Positions 16,999-25,278 of a DNA stretch of 38,509 nucleotides are shown piece by piece; position 1 is the first letter of the stretch; every line of letters starts with the position of its first letter. The stretch comes from an uncultured Bacteroidota bacterium (GTDB taxonomy: Bacteria; Bacteroidota; Bacteroidia; Bacteroidales; F082). Made by a program: the position numbers and the translations under genes. The notes under the pieces were generated by a model. The model worked only from the letters and a program-made list of their open reading frames with translations, was not told where the DNA came from and made no database searches. The DNA lies in NCBI GenBank assembly GCA_913055825.1, contig CAJXKB010000020.1, forward strand, positions 1-38,509, read 5' to 3'.

Positions 16999-17928
16999 TT
17001 ATTCGGACATTTCTCCGGTTGCCATCAATTCAATGACAGTAATTGATAATATCCCCAATATAATAATAACTAATGCCCACCAGAACTGTGTATTCAGGTG
17101 TTCGGGAAAAACACTGGCATATCGCGATACTATTTTTTCTCCGTGTTTCAACACTAAATCTCCGGATGAATTTTTTAGATATTCAGCTGTTTTCCATGGC
17201 CATAACACATTCAACGATCCCAAAATAAAACCGGTAAGTACAGCGATGGTTTGGTCTTTAAAATTTCTAAAAACCCACGAAAGCAGATAAGAAAATGCCA
17301 TTAACCCTACAATGGCACCAAGTGCCACGGGGACAAGAATTGCCAGATCAAAACTGTTGATGGCTTTGATAGCAACCAATTGATAATTTCCCATCAAAAT
17401 TAAAACAAACGAACCCGACAACCCCGGCAGAATCATACTGCAAATAGCCACCACGCCGCACAACACCAAATACCAAAAGTTGGGATTTTCAGATGCCGGA
17501 TGCAAAAGCGAAACATACAGTGCAAAAGCCGTTCCCAGCAGAAAAAAAATAATCACAGTCCAATTCCATTTTCCAATGGTTTTACCCACGAAATAAATAG
17601 AAGCCAACACCAGTCCGAAAAAATAAGCCCAGATATAAACCGGATAATTCTTAAACAGAAACCCAAACACTCTTGCCAGACTTATAATGGCCAGCGCAAT
17701 TCCCATCAACAAACTGAGTAAAAAATAAAGGTCTGTCTTTCGTGCAAAGCCCCTCCAATTCCCTTTCAATATTAACTGTAAGGCTTTCAAGTCAAAGGCT
17801 TTTATATCATTAATCAAACGCTCGAAGATACCTGTAATCAGGGCAAGGGTACCTCCGGAAACCCCGGGAATAATGTTAGCGACGCCCATGGCGAGGCCTT
17901 TTAAAAAATAAATAAAGTATTCTTTCAT
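16999..17928 (-). CDS. DUF368 membrane protein (undecaprenyl-phosphate translocase family, PopT-like)
   Basis: A 309-residue polytopic membrane protein with about eight helices. The family signature is at the N-terminus, FLKGLAMGVANIIPGVSGGT, and an internal repeat of it appears as MILPGLSGSFVLILMGNY near residues 164-181. DUF368 proteins (PopT) were shown to help return undecaprenyl phosphate across the cytoplasmic membrane for reuse in wall and surface polymer synthesis; that function is inferred here by family. The C-terminus ends in a further TM segment and a short acidic tail. It lies 74 bp after the aldehyde dehydrogenase gene and 49 bp before aroE. Confidence 0.88.
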   Translation of the reverse strand: MKEYFIYFLKGLAMGVANIIPGVSGGTLALITGIFERLINDIKAFDLKALQLILKGNWRGFARKTDLYFLLSLLMGIALAIISLARVFGFLFKNYPVYIWAYFFGLVLASIYFVGKTIGKWNWTVIIFFLLGTAFALYVSLLHPASENPNFWYLVLCGVVAICSMILPGLSGSFVLILMGNYQLVAIKAINSFDLAILVPVALGAIVGLMAFSYLLSWVFRNFKDQTIAVLTGFILGSLNVLWPWKTAEYLKNSSGDLVLKHGEKIVSRYASVFPEHLNTQFWWALVIIILGILSITVIELMATGEMSE

Positions 17929-18002
17929 GGATATATCTACTCCATATTAAACTATAACGATTAAATCTTTGTAACTAAAAAACAAGAACAAAACCTGTTA
18001 GA

Positions 18003-19376
18003 TCAACGCATCAGATATTTTATGATACGCAACTTATTCCGAAAAGGTGCATAGCGAATGGGGATGTCGGGCCAACGTCCGCGACGCACCACCGCTTTTT
18101 CGTGAGAAAAGGCCTGAAAGCTATAGAAACCGTGATATTTTCCAATACCGCTGTTACCCACCCCTCCAAAGGGCATTTTACTACTCACGATATGCATCAG
18201 CGTATCATTGATGCTCACCCCGCCGGCAGGAATTTCATCCCTCATTTTTTGTTGAAATTTTTTATCATTCGAAAAAATATACAATGCCAATGGCCGTGGC
18301 TTCCGATTTATTTGGGCAATCATTTCTTCTTCATCCGAATAAGTCATTACCGGAAAAATAGGTCCGAATATTTCCTGTTGCATCACCGGCATATCAAAAG
18401 TTACCTCATCGAGGATTGTGGGTTCAAAATATTTAGAATCCATATCTAAGTTCCCCCCGTGAACAATAGTAGCACCATCGAGCAATGCACTCAGTCGTTC
18501 CATATTGGGCTTGGAAATAATTCGCGGAAAATCAGGACTTTGTGAAGGATCTTTCCCGTAAAATTTTTTAATAGCACGTATCATTTCCTTTATAAGGTCG
18601 TCTTTAATATGGTGATGAACATAAAGATAATCGGGTGCAATGCAGGTTTGACCGGCATTCAGTAACTTTCCCCAAACAATACGCCGGGCTGCCAACCTGA
18701 GGTTGACTTTTTGATCAACAATACAAGGACTCTTACCTCCCAGTTCGAGTGTAACAGGAATTAGGTTTTTGGCTGCTGCCTGCATCACTAATTGTCCTAT
18801 ACGGGGGCTTCCGGTGAAAAAGATGTGGTTAAACTTCAATTTCAGCAGTTGTTGCGATACTTCTGCCCCTCCATTTATCACTTTTACGTAATCAGCTTCA
18901 AAAGTGGAATTTATGACGACCTCAAGGACTGAAGAAGTATGTACAGAAATCTCGGAAGGTTTGATAATGACCGTATTTCCGGCAGCAATGGCGCCAACAA
19001 GTGGTGCCATCATCAATTGAAACGGATAATTCCATGGTGAAATAATCAATACAGTACCCAACGGTTCGTAAAGCTTGTAACTTTTTGCCGGAAAGCTGGT
19101 TAATGGTGATGCCACCCGGAGTGGTTTAATCCATTTTTTTAAATGCTTTAAATGGAAACGTAATTCTTCGAGTACAAAACCAATCTCGGTGGCATACGCT
19201 TCAAACTCCGATTTATGCAAATCCTTATAAAGGGCACTATAAAGTTCCTTTTCATGCATCAGGATAGCTGAGCGCAATTTTTTCAATGCCTCTACACGAA
19301 ATTGAATATCCCTGGTTTTCCCTGAATAGAAATAGGCCTGTTGCTCAGCAAACAGAGTGTTTAATTGCGTTTCCAT
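18003..19376 (-). CDS. Aldehyde dehydrogenase, class 3-like
   Basis: A 457-residue NAD(P)-dependent aldehyde dehydrogenase. The short length and the absence of an N-terminal extension fit the class 3 / fatty- or aryl-aldehyde group. Active-site residues are visible: Asn115 in SPWNYPF, Lys139 in IIKPSE, Glu211 in LELGGKSP and the nucleophile Cys245 in AGQTCIAPDY. EIFGPIFPV and the C-terminal MPFGGVGNSGIGKYHG are conserved. The physiological aldehyde is unknown. It lies 40 bp downstream of the phosphosulfolactate synthase gene, so a link to that pathway or to lipid aldehydes is possible but unproven. Confidence 0.92.
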   Translation of the reverse strand: METQLNTLFAEQQAYFYSGKTRDIQFRVEALKKLRSAILMHEKELYSALYKDLHKSEFEAYATEIGFVLEELRFHLKHLKKWIKPLRVASPLTSFPAKSYKLYEPLGTVLIISPWNYPFQLMMAPLVGAIAAGNTVIIKPSEISVHTSSVLEVVINSTFEADYVKVINGGAEVSQQLLKLKFNHIFFTGSPRIGQLVMQAAAKNLIPVTLELGGKSPCIVDQKVNLRLAARRIVWGKLLNAGQTCIAPDYLYVHHHIKDDLIKEMIRAIKKFYGKDPSQSPDFPRIISKPNMERLSALLDGATIVHGGNLDMDSKYFEPTILDEVTFDMPVMQQEIFGPIFPVMTYSDEEEMIAQINRKPRPLALYIFSNDKKFQQKMRDEIPAGGVSINDTLMHIVSSKMPFGGVGNSGIGKYHGFYSFQAFSHEKAVVRRGRWPDIPIRYAPFRNKLRIIKYLMR

Positions 19377-19416
19377 TTTTAAAGTTTTTAATGAATAAAA
19401 ACGGAGCTTGATTATG

Positions 19417-20190
19417 CTATTGCTTCAACTCATCAGGAAGAAAATGCATAAAAGTATCGCCCCTTAGCCCCAACCTTAAAGTTTCGAGTGGTATAATTTC
19501 GGCAGGTGCAATATTTCCCAGGTTTACATTGGCGCCAAAATGTTTGATAAACCATGCTTGCTGCGATTTCTGCGGAGCTTCCCAAAGAATATTGTCCAAA
19601 GGAAGTTGTTTCGAGATTTCACTGATCAACTCAAAATTGGCTTTTCCATTGGCATCGTAAATCCCTACTGTACCACTCTCACGTGCTTCAGCAATAGTTT
19701 TAAAAGACCCGGCTTCCAGTTCAGCTTTCATTTGACTAATCCATTGATGAATAGGTATCTCAAGCCCTGCAATTTTTGAGCCCACTTCCGAAACCACTTG
19801 ATGATCTTTTGAAAGTTCATGGATGTACTCACATTTTTTATCGTGGTTTAATTCCATCGAGCCATCTGAAATTTCCACTGCATCAAAGCCCAATTCATCG
19901 ATAAACCGGCGATAATCATCAAATTGGTCCCGAATTAAAAAAGCTTCAAAAAGCGTACCTCCCGGGTACACCTTGATGCCATGTTTTTTGTAAAGCTTAA
20001 TTTTCTTCTTTACGTTAGAATTTACATAAGAGGTTCCAAATCCCAGTTTCAAAAAATCAATAAGGTTACCGGCTGTTTCCACCAGGTCTTCTGCCTGATG
20101 CATACCCAAACCCTTATCCATCACCATGGTAATACCCTCATTACGAGGTTGTGTAGGACGTTGCGGAATAAATTTTAAAGAAATATTCAT
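19417..20190 (-). CDS. comA: Phosphosulfolactate synthase (ComA-like)
   Basis: Predicted to add sulfite to phosphoenolpyruvate to form (2R)-phospho-3-sulfolactate, the first step of coenzyme M synthesis in methanogens. The 257-residue TIM barrel shows the family blocks: TMVMDKGLG (22-30), DFLKLGFGTS (45-54), VYPGGTLFE (74-82), AVEISDGS (104-111) and SEVGSK (133-138). In Bacteroidota the product is not used for coenzyme M; sulfolactate or cysteate for sulfonated lipids is a plausible fate but is inference. No comB, comC or comDE homologue is adjacent. It begins 12 bp after the TPR gene, so the two are surely in one transcript. Confidence 0.88.
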   Translation of the reverse strand: MNISLKFIPQRPTQPRNEGITMVMDKGLGMHQAEDLVETAGNLIDFLKLGFGTSYVNSNVKKKIKLYKKHGIKVYPGGTLFEAFLIRDQFDDYRRFIDELGFDAVEISDGSMELNHDKKCEYIHELSKDHQVVSEVGSKIAGLEIPIHQWISQMKAELEAGSFKTIAEARESGTVGIYDANGKANFELISEISKQLPLDNILWEAPQKSQQAWFIKHFGANVNLGNIAPAEIIPLETLRLGLRGDTFMHFLPDELKQ

Positions 20191-20202
20191 ATTTTATGTA
20201 TA

Positions 20203-21615
20203 TTAATTATTAGGTTCTTTGTATAAATCGAGGATTTCAACAAACCGGGGCTCATCTAATAATTCGGGGATATAGTCGAGCAATTCCCGGTGTTTCTCAA
20301 AATCAAGTTTTACAGCTTTTTCAATATCAAAAAAGGCAGCCTCAATTTTTCCTGCCCGGTAAAGATAGCCTGCTTTACGATACCAAAGGCTGGCTTCTTT
20401 CATATTTTCCTCAGTAGCACGTTCTAACAGATTAATTGCTTCGTCAAATTCACCTTTTAGGGCAAAGATAAGCGAGTAATTCATCCAGGCTTCCACATAA
20501 TGGGTATCATGCTTAACAACAGTATCAAGCAGTTTTGCCGACTTGTCAAAATCCTGATTTTTCAAGTAAATCACTGCCAGGTCATATTTGTACTCATCAA
20601 TGTTAGGAGCAAGCTCAATAGCTTTTTCGTAATATTTTACTGCTGTTTTTTCCAGGTTTTGCCGCACAAAAACACGAGCTACCCCGGCCCAGGCATCTGC
20701 AAGCTTATCATCTATATCTAACGCCTGATTAAAATGAATAAGTGCCTGCTGATTATCATCTAAATTTTCATAACATTCTCCAATATAATAATGCGTGATG
20801 GCTTCGGGCTTTTCCAGCACAAAAGTTTCCTCATATAACTTAATGGCTTTTTTGTAATGCTTCAAACTGGTGTATGCATTGGCCATGTTAAAATAAGCCG
20901 ACGAAAAAGTATCATCAATGGCGATTACAAATTCGTATGCCTGGATAGCCTTTTCATATAAGTCGAGATTGCTGTAAAACAAGCCCAGGTTAAACCACGC
21001 AAATTTTGAATAAGGATGGCGGTCGAGAAAATCGCCAAAAAATTCAACAGCCTCATCGTAGCGGGTTGTCAATTCAAAAAAGAAAGAAATTTCCTGAATC
21101 ATTTCCTCCGATTCGGGTTGCATTTCCAATGCTTTTTTAAGATAAATCAATGCATGGGGATAGTCGTTGGCGCTTTCATATTCATAGGCAATATTTGACA
21201 AGACCTCCTCAGGCCGGTCAGTGGTTTCCAGTATTTTTTTATATGATTCAATGGCTTCGGCATGCCTATCCATCATGCTGTAAATTTCGCCTTTGGCAAA
21301 AAATAATTCCTCATTTCCCTGCTCAATCGCCTCGAGCGACTCCAACCTGGCCAACGCCTCCTTAAAATGGCTTTCCTGTGCCAGCAAGCGGGCCTCCCTG
21401 ATGTAAAAAGAATGTGAAGCGGGATGCTGCTCACGTGCCCACTCAATGGCCGCACGTGCCAGTTCTTTTTGTTGATTATCAAGATAATAATCAATAATCC
21501 CTTCAAATTCTTCCACATCAAAAAAATGGCCGTTTCCCGATTTGATCTGCTCTTCAAAACGCTCAATCAGGTCGGTGAAATCATTTTCAGCCTGCCATTC
21601 AAAATCTTCACTCAT
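20203..21615 (-). CDS. Tetratricopeptide repeat protein
   Basis: A 470-residue acidic protein without signal peptide or TM helix. From about residue 70 to 440 it is a run of roughly ten to eleven TPR units, for example AWFNLGLFYSNLDLYEKAIQ, AYFNMANAYTSLKHYKKAIK and AITHYYIGECYENLDDNQQA. The N-terminus is a separate acidic segment rich in Glu and Asp, and the C-terminus ends in a helical FVEILDLYKEP tail. Such proteins are scaffolds in the cytoplasm; the partner is unknown. It is the first gene of the six-gene leftward run. A CAAAATTA (21633-21640, TAATTTTG on this strand) upstream could be its -7 box. Confidence 0.88.
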   Translation of the reverse strand: MSEDFEWQAENDFTDLIERFEEQIKSGNGHFFDVEEFEGIIDYYLDNQQKELARAAIEWAREQHPASHSFYIREARLLAQESHFKEALARLESLEAIEQGNEELFFAKGEIYSMMDRHAEAIESYKKILETTDRPEEVLSNIAYEYESANDYPHALIYLKKALEMQPESEEMIQEISFFFELTTRYDEAVEFFGDFLDRHPYSKFAWFNLGLFYSNLDLYEKAIQAYEFVIAIDDTFSSAYFNMANAYTSLKHYKKAIKLYEETFVLEKPEAITHYYIGECYENLDDNQQALIHFNQALDIDDKLADAWAGVARVFVRQNLEKTAVKYYEKAIELAPNIDEYKYDLAVIYLKNQDFDKSAKLLDTVVKHDTHYVEAWMNYSLIFALKGEFDEAINLLERATEENMKEASLWYRKAGYLYRAGKIEAAFFDIEKAVKLDFEKHRELLDYIPELLDEPRFVEILDLYKEPNN

Positions 21616-21736
21616 AACAATTAATTCTCGGGCAAAATTAAGACTTATACCAACACAAAGTTAAGGACATTTTTAGATAAAAATCTCAATATCTCAAAAG
21701 TATAACATAATTCAATAAGGGTTTCATATTTTGAAT

Positions 21737-21744
21737 TATTTTTG
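21737..21744 (+). promoter_or_regulatory. Candidate -7 box (TATTTTTG) for the glmM-like gene
   Basis: TATTTTTG matches the TAnnTTTG consensus 57 bp before the start codon at 21802. There is no clear TTTG 19-21 bp upstream. The leader between the box and the gene contains the GC-rich near-repeat CCGGAACCGG...CGGAACCCGG. Confidence 0.3.
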
Positions 21745-21801
21745 TCTGAGCCGGAACCGGAAGACGGAACCCGGTGTTTGTATTAAACTTTATTACGTAT
21801 T

Positions 21802-23181
21802 ATGACATTAATAAAATCCATTTCGGGTATCCGCGGTACCATCGGCGGCAAAACCGGAGAAAACCTCAGCCCTGTTGACATTGTGAAATTTACAGCTGCT
21901 CACATCCGTTTTATTCAAAGCCAAAAAGGAAAAAGAAACATTCGGATTGTTGTAGGCCGTGATGCCCGTTTATCGGGCGAAATGCTTGAGAAATTAGTAG
22001 CTGCCACGGCTTCGGGCATGGGTGCCGATGTGATAAATACCGGCCTATCCACCACTCCCACCGTGGAGATGGCCGTAATCAATTCGCAAAGCGATGGCGG
22101 AATAATCCTGACAGCGAGCCATAATCCCAAACAATGGAACGCCCTGAAATTGCTCAACGAAAAAGGAGAATTTTTAAATAATGAAGAAGGCCGTGAAGTA
22201 CTACGGCTGGCAGAAAAACTTGATTTCGATTTTGCACCGGTGGATAAACTCGGCAAAATAACTGAAGACCGTAGTTGGATCGACCAACATATTGAAGCCG
22301 TGTTAAAATTGGAATTAGTTAATCGAAACCTGATTAGCAGTGCTGATTTCAAGGTAGTTGTAGATGGTATAAATTCCAGTGGCGGGGTGGCCATTCCCCG
22401 ATTGTTACAGGCACTTGGCGTTCAACAAATTGTGGAGCTCAATTGCGAACCCACCGGTGAATTTGCACATAATCCGGAACCTCTTGCCGAAAATCTTACT
22501 GAAATTTCAGCCTGTGTCCGTAGCGAAAAAGCCGATTTGGGAATTGTTGTGGATCCCGATGTGGACCGCCTGGCTTTCGTGATGGAAAACGGCGAGATGT
22601 TTGGTGAAGAGTACACCCTGGTGGCGATTGCCGATTATATTTTACAACACAAAAAAGGGAATACGGTTTCAAATCTTTCATCCACACGTGCTTTGCGCGA
22701 TATTACCGAAAAAGCCGGCGGAACATACACGGCTGCCGCTGTTGGCGAAGTAAATGTGGTAGCCAAAATGAAAGAAACAGAAGCCGTTATTGGTGGAGAA
22801 GGAAACGGGGGTGTAATTTACCCCGAACTTCATTCAGGTCGTGATGCATTGGTTGGTGTTGGTTTGTTCCTGACCTTTTTGGCCGGAAAAAAAATAAAAA
22901 TTTCTGAATTACGTGCCGGTTATCCGAATTATTATATTTCAAAAAATAAAATAATTTTAAAGCCCGGAACTGACTTACCGGCTTTGTATAACAAAGTAAA
23001 AGCCCATTATGCAACTTTTCCCATCCTGGATATTGATGGTATAAAAGTTGATTTTCCAGATGGCTGGGTTCACTTGCGTACTTCCAATACAGAACCTATC
23101 TTACGTATCTATGCCGAATCGATAACACATAGAAAAGCTGAAGCTTATGCCAAAGAAGTGATAAAGCTATTGCAGAATTAA
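21802..23181 (+). CDS. glmM: Phosphoglucosamine mutase / phosphohexomutase
   Basis: A 459-residue alpha-D-phosphohexomutase that moves phosphate between the C6 and C1 hydroxyls via a phosphoserine. The active-site loop TASHNPKQWNALK has the phosphoserine at Ser106; the metal loop DPDVDRLA gives Asp251, Asp253 and Asp255; the sugar loop is GGEGNGGVIYPELHSGRDAL; and the phosphate-binding loop near the C-terminus is RTSNTEPILRIY. Bacteroidota proteins of this subgroup are usually annotated as GlmM (glucosamine-6-P to glucosamine-1-P for UDP-GlcNAc), but phosphomannomutase or phosphoglucomutase activity cannot be excluded from sequence. It is transcribed away from the TPR gene with a 186-bp divergent spacer and no operon partner. 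Confidence 0.88.
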   Translation: MTLIKSISGIRGTIGGKTGENLSPVDIVKFTAAHIRFIQSQKGKRNIRIVVGRDARLSGEMLEKLVAATASGMGADVINTGLSTTPTVEMAVINSQSDGGIILTASHNPKQWNALKLLNEKGEFLNNEEGREVLRLAEKLDFDFAPVDKLGKITEDRSWIDQHIEAVLKLELVNRNLISSADFKVVVDGINSSGGVAIPRLLQALGVQQIVELNCEPTGEFAHNPEPLAENLTEISACVRSEKADLGIVVDPDVDRLAFVMENGEMFGEEYTLVAIADYILQHKKGNTVSNLSSTRALRDITEKAGGTYTAAAVGEVNVVAKMKETEAVIGGEGNGGVIYPELHSGRDALVGVGLFLTFLAGKKIKISELRAGYPNYYISKNKIILKPGTDLPALYNKVKAHYATFPILDIDGIKVDFPDGWVHLRTSNTEPILRIYAESITHRKAEAYAKEVIKLLQN

Positions 23182-23278
23182 GGGTTAGATGTTAAGCAAT
23201 AGGTTACGGGCGTCGAGGGTTAGGCGTTTGATTTCAGAGGGTAAATATTATTGGATTTAAGTTGTTAATGGGAAAAAA

Positions 23279-23309
23279 GTTCTGTTTATTAACAATTTAT
23301 CAACAGAAC
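23279..23309. repeat. Inverted repeat upstream of the small basic gene
   Basis: GTTCTGTT (23279-23286) and AACAGAAC (23302-23309) are perfect inverted arms around an AT-rich 15-base spacer. There is no U-tract, so this looks more like an operator or leader hairpin than a terminator. It sits 54 bp before the start at 23363. Confidence 0.4.
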
Positions 23310-23362
23310 GGCAGAGCATAAACTTTTCTGTCTATTTTTATTGCTGATATAAATATATTGGC

Positions 23363-23617
23363 ATGATGGCAAAGCGAAGAAAAAAGCGTAAATTTAAAAG
23401 CGTGGAGTTTAAACTTTCGGCCAGGCAGATGAAATCGCTCAAAAACTACTGTGCTGCCCGTAAAACCACGCCAACAAAGTTGATTAAAATGCGTATCCGC
23501 GATTATACCGAGAATTTTTCAAAGGAGGTGGATAAAAAGTACTATGCCACATCGAACCAGCTTACTATGTTTGACGAAGATGAGCTGAAAGACAAAACAC
23601 CGAATATGTTTGAGTAG
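23363..23617 (+). CDS. Small basic protein, conserved-looking, function unknown
   Basis: An 84-residue protein with two possible starts (ATG at 23363 or 23366). The N-terminus is a cluster of Lys and Arg (AKRRKKRKFKS), followed by VEFKLSARQMKSLKNYC and TTPTKLIKMRIRDYTENF, a strand-plus-two-helix pattern that would suit a ribbon-helix-helix-like nucleic-acid-binding protein. The C-terminus is acidic (MFDEDELKDKTP). I recall similar short proteins in Bacteroidota, but no function. It converges with the secreted protein gene at 23638, separated by 20 bp that hold only a short CCGG-TTTTT-CCGG hairpin. Confidence 0.65.
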   Translation: MMAKRRKKRKFKSVEFKLSARQMKSLKNYCAARKTTPTKLIKMRIRDYTENFSKEVDKKYYATSNQLTMFDEDELKDKTPNMFE

Positions 23618-23637
23618 CCGGTTTTTCCGGATTTATA

Positions 23638-24069
23638 TTAATCGGCAGTTACCAACAGTGAACTTTCTTTTCTGCCGGTGGATAGTTTAAATTTCACTTT
23701 TCTGCCGTTGATCCGCTCTTTTTTCTGAGGCTTTCCGTAACGTTTCATGTCAAAAAAGTCACCACCATTTTCCATATCATAATTCACTTCAATTGACGTA
23801 ACACGACGGGTATGTTTAGCATAACCCCGTTTTGTTTCGATGATCCATTTTTTCATGTTGTTTTTACTTCCTTCAACAAAAAGCGACGTCTTATTTTTCC
23901 TTGCTTTAATAATCTGAAAAGTAAGTCCCATTTTTGTAAATGCGTCTTCCACCGAAGTAATTTCATTTTTTACCAATACTTTGGAGATATCCAAATCCGT
24001 CATTACTTCCTGTGCCGTTAGCATTAAGCTACTTAAAGAAAATATTACAACAAATATGAGTTGTTTCAT
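23638..24069 (-). CDS. Small secreted basic protein, function unknown
   Basis: A 143-residue protein starting at the ATG at 24069 (MKQLIFVVIFSLSSLMLTAQ), which places a clean signal peptide with cleavage near LTAQ at the N-terminus; an upstream ATG at 24114 would bury it. The mature part has no cysteine and is rich in Lys and Arg, with an acidic/aliphatic opening (DLDISKVLVKNEITSVEDAF) and a beta-rich basic second half (GKPQKKERINGRKVKFKL). I do not recognise the family. It is the last gene on the nqr strand, 85 bp after apbE, so it may belong to the operon. It is not NqrM: it lacks the short TM helix and cysteine cluster of that protein. Confidence 0.6.
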   Translation of the reverse strand: MKQLIFVVIFSLSSLMLTAQEVMTDLDISKVLVKNEITSVEDAFTKMGLTFQIIKARKNKTSLFVEGSKNNMKKWIIETKRGYAKHTRRVTSIEVNYDMENGGDFFDMKRYGKPQKKERINGRKVKFKLSTGRKESSLLVTAD

Positions 24070-24154
24070 CGTTTTGCAATTTTGAATTTCAAAAATACAA
24101 AATAATCCATACAAAAAAACACAAATTTAATTTACTGTAAATCAAAACAAAACG

Positions 24155-25177
24155 TTAATTAAACTTTTCGAGTATGCACTTGTTAAATCCTGAAGTACCA
24201 TAGGTTTCAAATCTACCATCAGGTTCCGACCAAATAAAAAAGGCTTCCAAATTGTTGTGATGTTCCACAAATTCGCGTGATTTTTCATACCCCATCACCA
24301 TAAAAGCCGTCGCATATGCATCGGCCATGGCCGTGTTGGAGGTCAAAACGGAAACACTTAGTAACGAATGTTGAACCGGATAACCGGTTTTAGGATCAAT
24401 GGTATGCGAATATCGTATACCATTTTCCACATAATATTTACGATAACTACCGGAAGTAGCCACCGATTGATTCCGCAAAGCGATAACAGCTTTTAAAACA
24501 CGAGGGGAATTTTTATCGGGAGCTGGTTTTTCTATTCCGACTTTCCAGGGTTTGCCTTCAGTCTTGTGTCCACGAGCCTTTACTTCACCCCCAATATCGA
24601 TTAAATAATTTTTAATCCCTTTCGATTCAAAAAACTTCCCCACCACATCATCTGAATAACCTTGTGCAATTCCGTTAAAGTCGATTCGCATACGTGGATC
24701 ATTTTTCACCACTTTCCCATTCACCAATTTAATTTTTTGATATCCCACCAAAGGTAATAAACTATCAACCATATGTTTGCCTACTTTTTTACGGCTTTCA
24801 AAACCAAATCCCCAAACTTCGACGAGTGGACCTACTGTCATATCGAAAGCCCCGTCAGTAGCCTTACTTACCTGTTGCGAATCAATAAAATTCCCAATAA
24901 AATTACTATCAAGCACTACTGAGCTGTCATTGCGGTTTACGCGCGATAAAACAGAAGTGGGAACCCATAGTGAAACCGATTGGTCAAAAGCCTTCAGGAT
25001 AGAATCGACCTGTGGATGAAAATTACGGTTTAACGAATCGTAATACACCATTGAATAATACGTCCCCTGTGCTTCCCCCTGCAAATGAATAGGTTTTAAA
25101 GACTTTTTTGATTCGTTACATTGGGTTAATGCAAATAAGATCAAGCTGATAACTCCAAAAAACAATGACTTCTTCAC
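24155..25177 (-). CDS. apbE: FAD:protein FMN transferase (lipoprotein)
   Basis: Transfers FMN from FAD to a threonine of target flavoproteins outside the cytoplasmic membrane. The 340-residue protein has a lipoprotein signal peptide with lipobox LTQC (Cys20). Family motifs are present: GEAQGTYYSMVYY near 35-47, DGAFDMTVGPLVEVWGFG (about 130-147), the IDFNGIAQGYSDD stretch, YLIDIGGEVKARGH, and SHTIDPKTGYPV followed by the Mg-binding region TAMADAYATAF. The expected clients are NqrB and NqrC, both of which carry flavinylation motifs and are encoded just upstream. It lies 101 bp after nqrF, the longest gap in the operon. Confidence 0.93.
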   Translation of the reverse strand: MKKSLFFGVISLILFALTQCNESKKSLKPIHLQGEAQGTYYSMVYYDSLNRNFHPQVDSILKAFDQSVSLWVPTSVLSRVNRNDSSVVLDSNFIGNFIDSQQVSKATDGAFDMTVGPLVEVWGFGFESRKKVGKHMVDSLLPLVGYQKIKLVNGKVVKNDPRMRIDFNGIAQGYSDDVVGKFFESKGIKNYLIDIGGEVKARGHKTEGKPWKVGIEKPAPDKNSPRVLKAVIALRNQSVATSGSYRKYYVENGIRYSHTIDPKTGYPVQHSLLSVSVLTSNTAMADAYATAFMVMGYEKSREFVEHHNNLEAFFIWSEPDGRFETYGTSGFNKCILEKFN

Positions 25178-25278
25178 GTTTTAAATTTTTTTCAAAGGTC
25201 TGTAAAAAACAGGGTTTTCCCATAAAAAAAGAAGGGAAATGAAAAATCAGCTGCTATTTCCGTAAATTGGCATGCCGT

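Noticed and set aside
23638-24069. NqrM (DUF539) as the gene after apbE
   Set aside because: The protein has a cleavable signal peptide and no cysteine cluster; NqrM is about half its size with a TM helix and conserved cysteines.
23363-24069. Toxin-antitoxin pair formed by the two small genes
   Set aside because: They are convergent, not in tandem, and the second one is secreted. Nothing resembles a known toxin.
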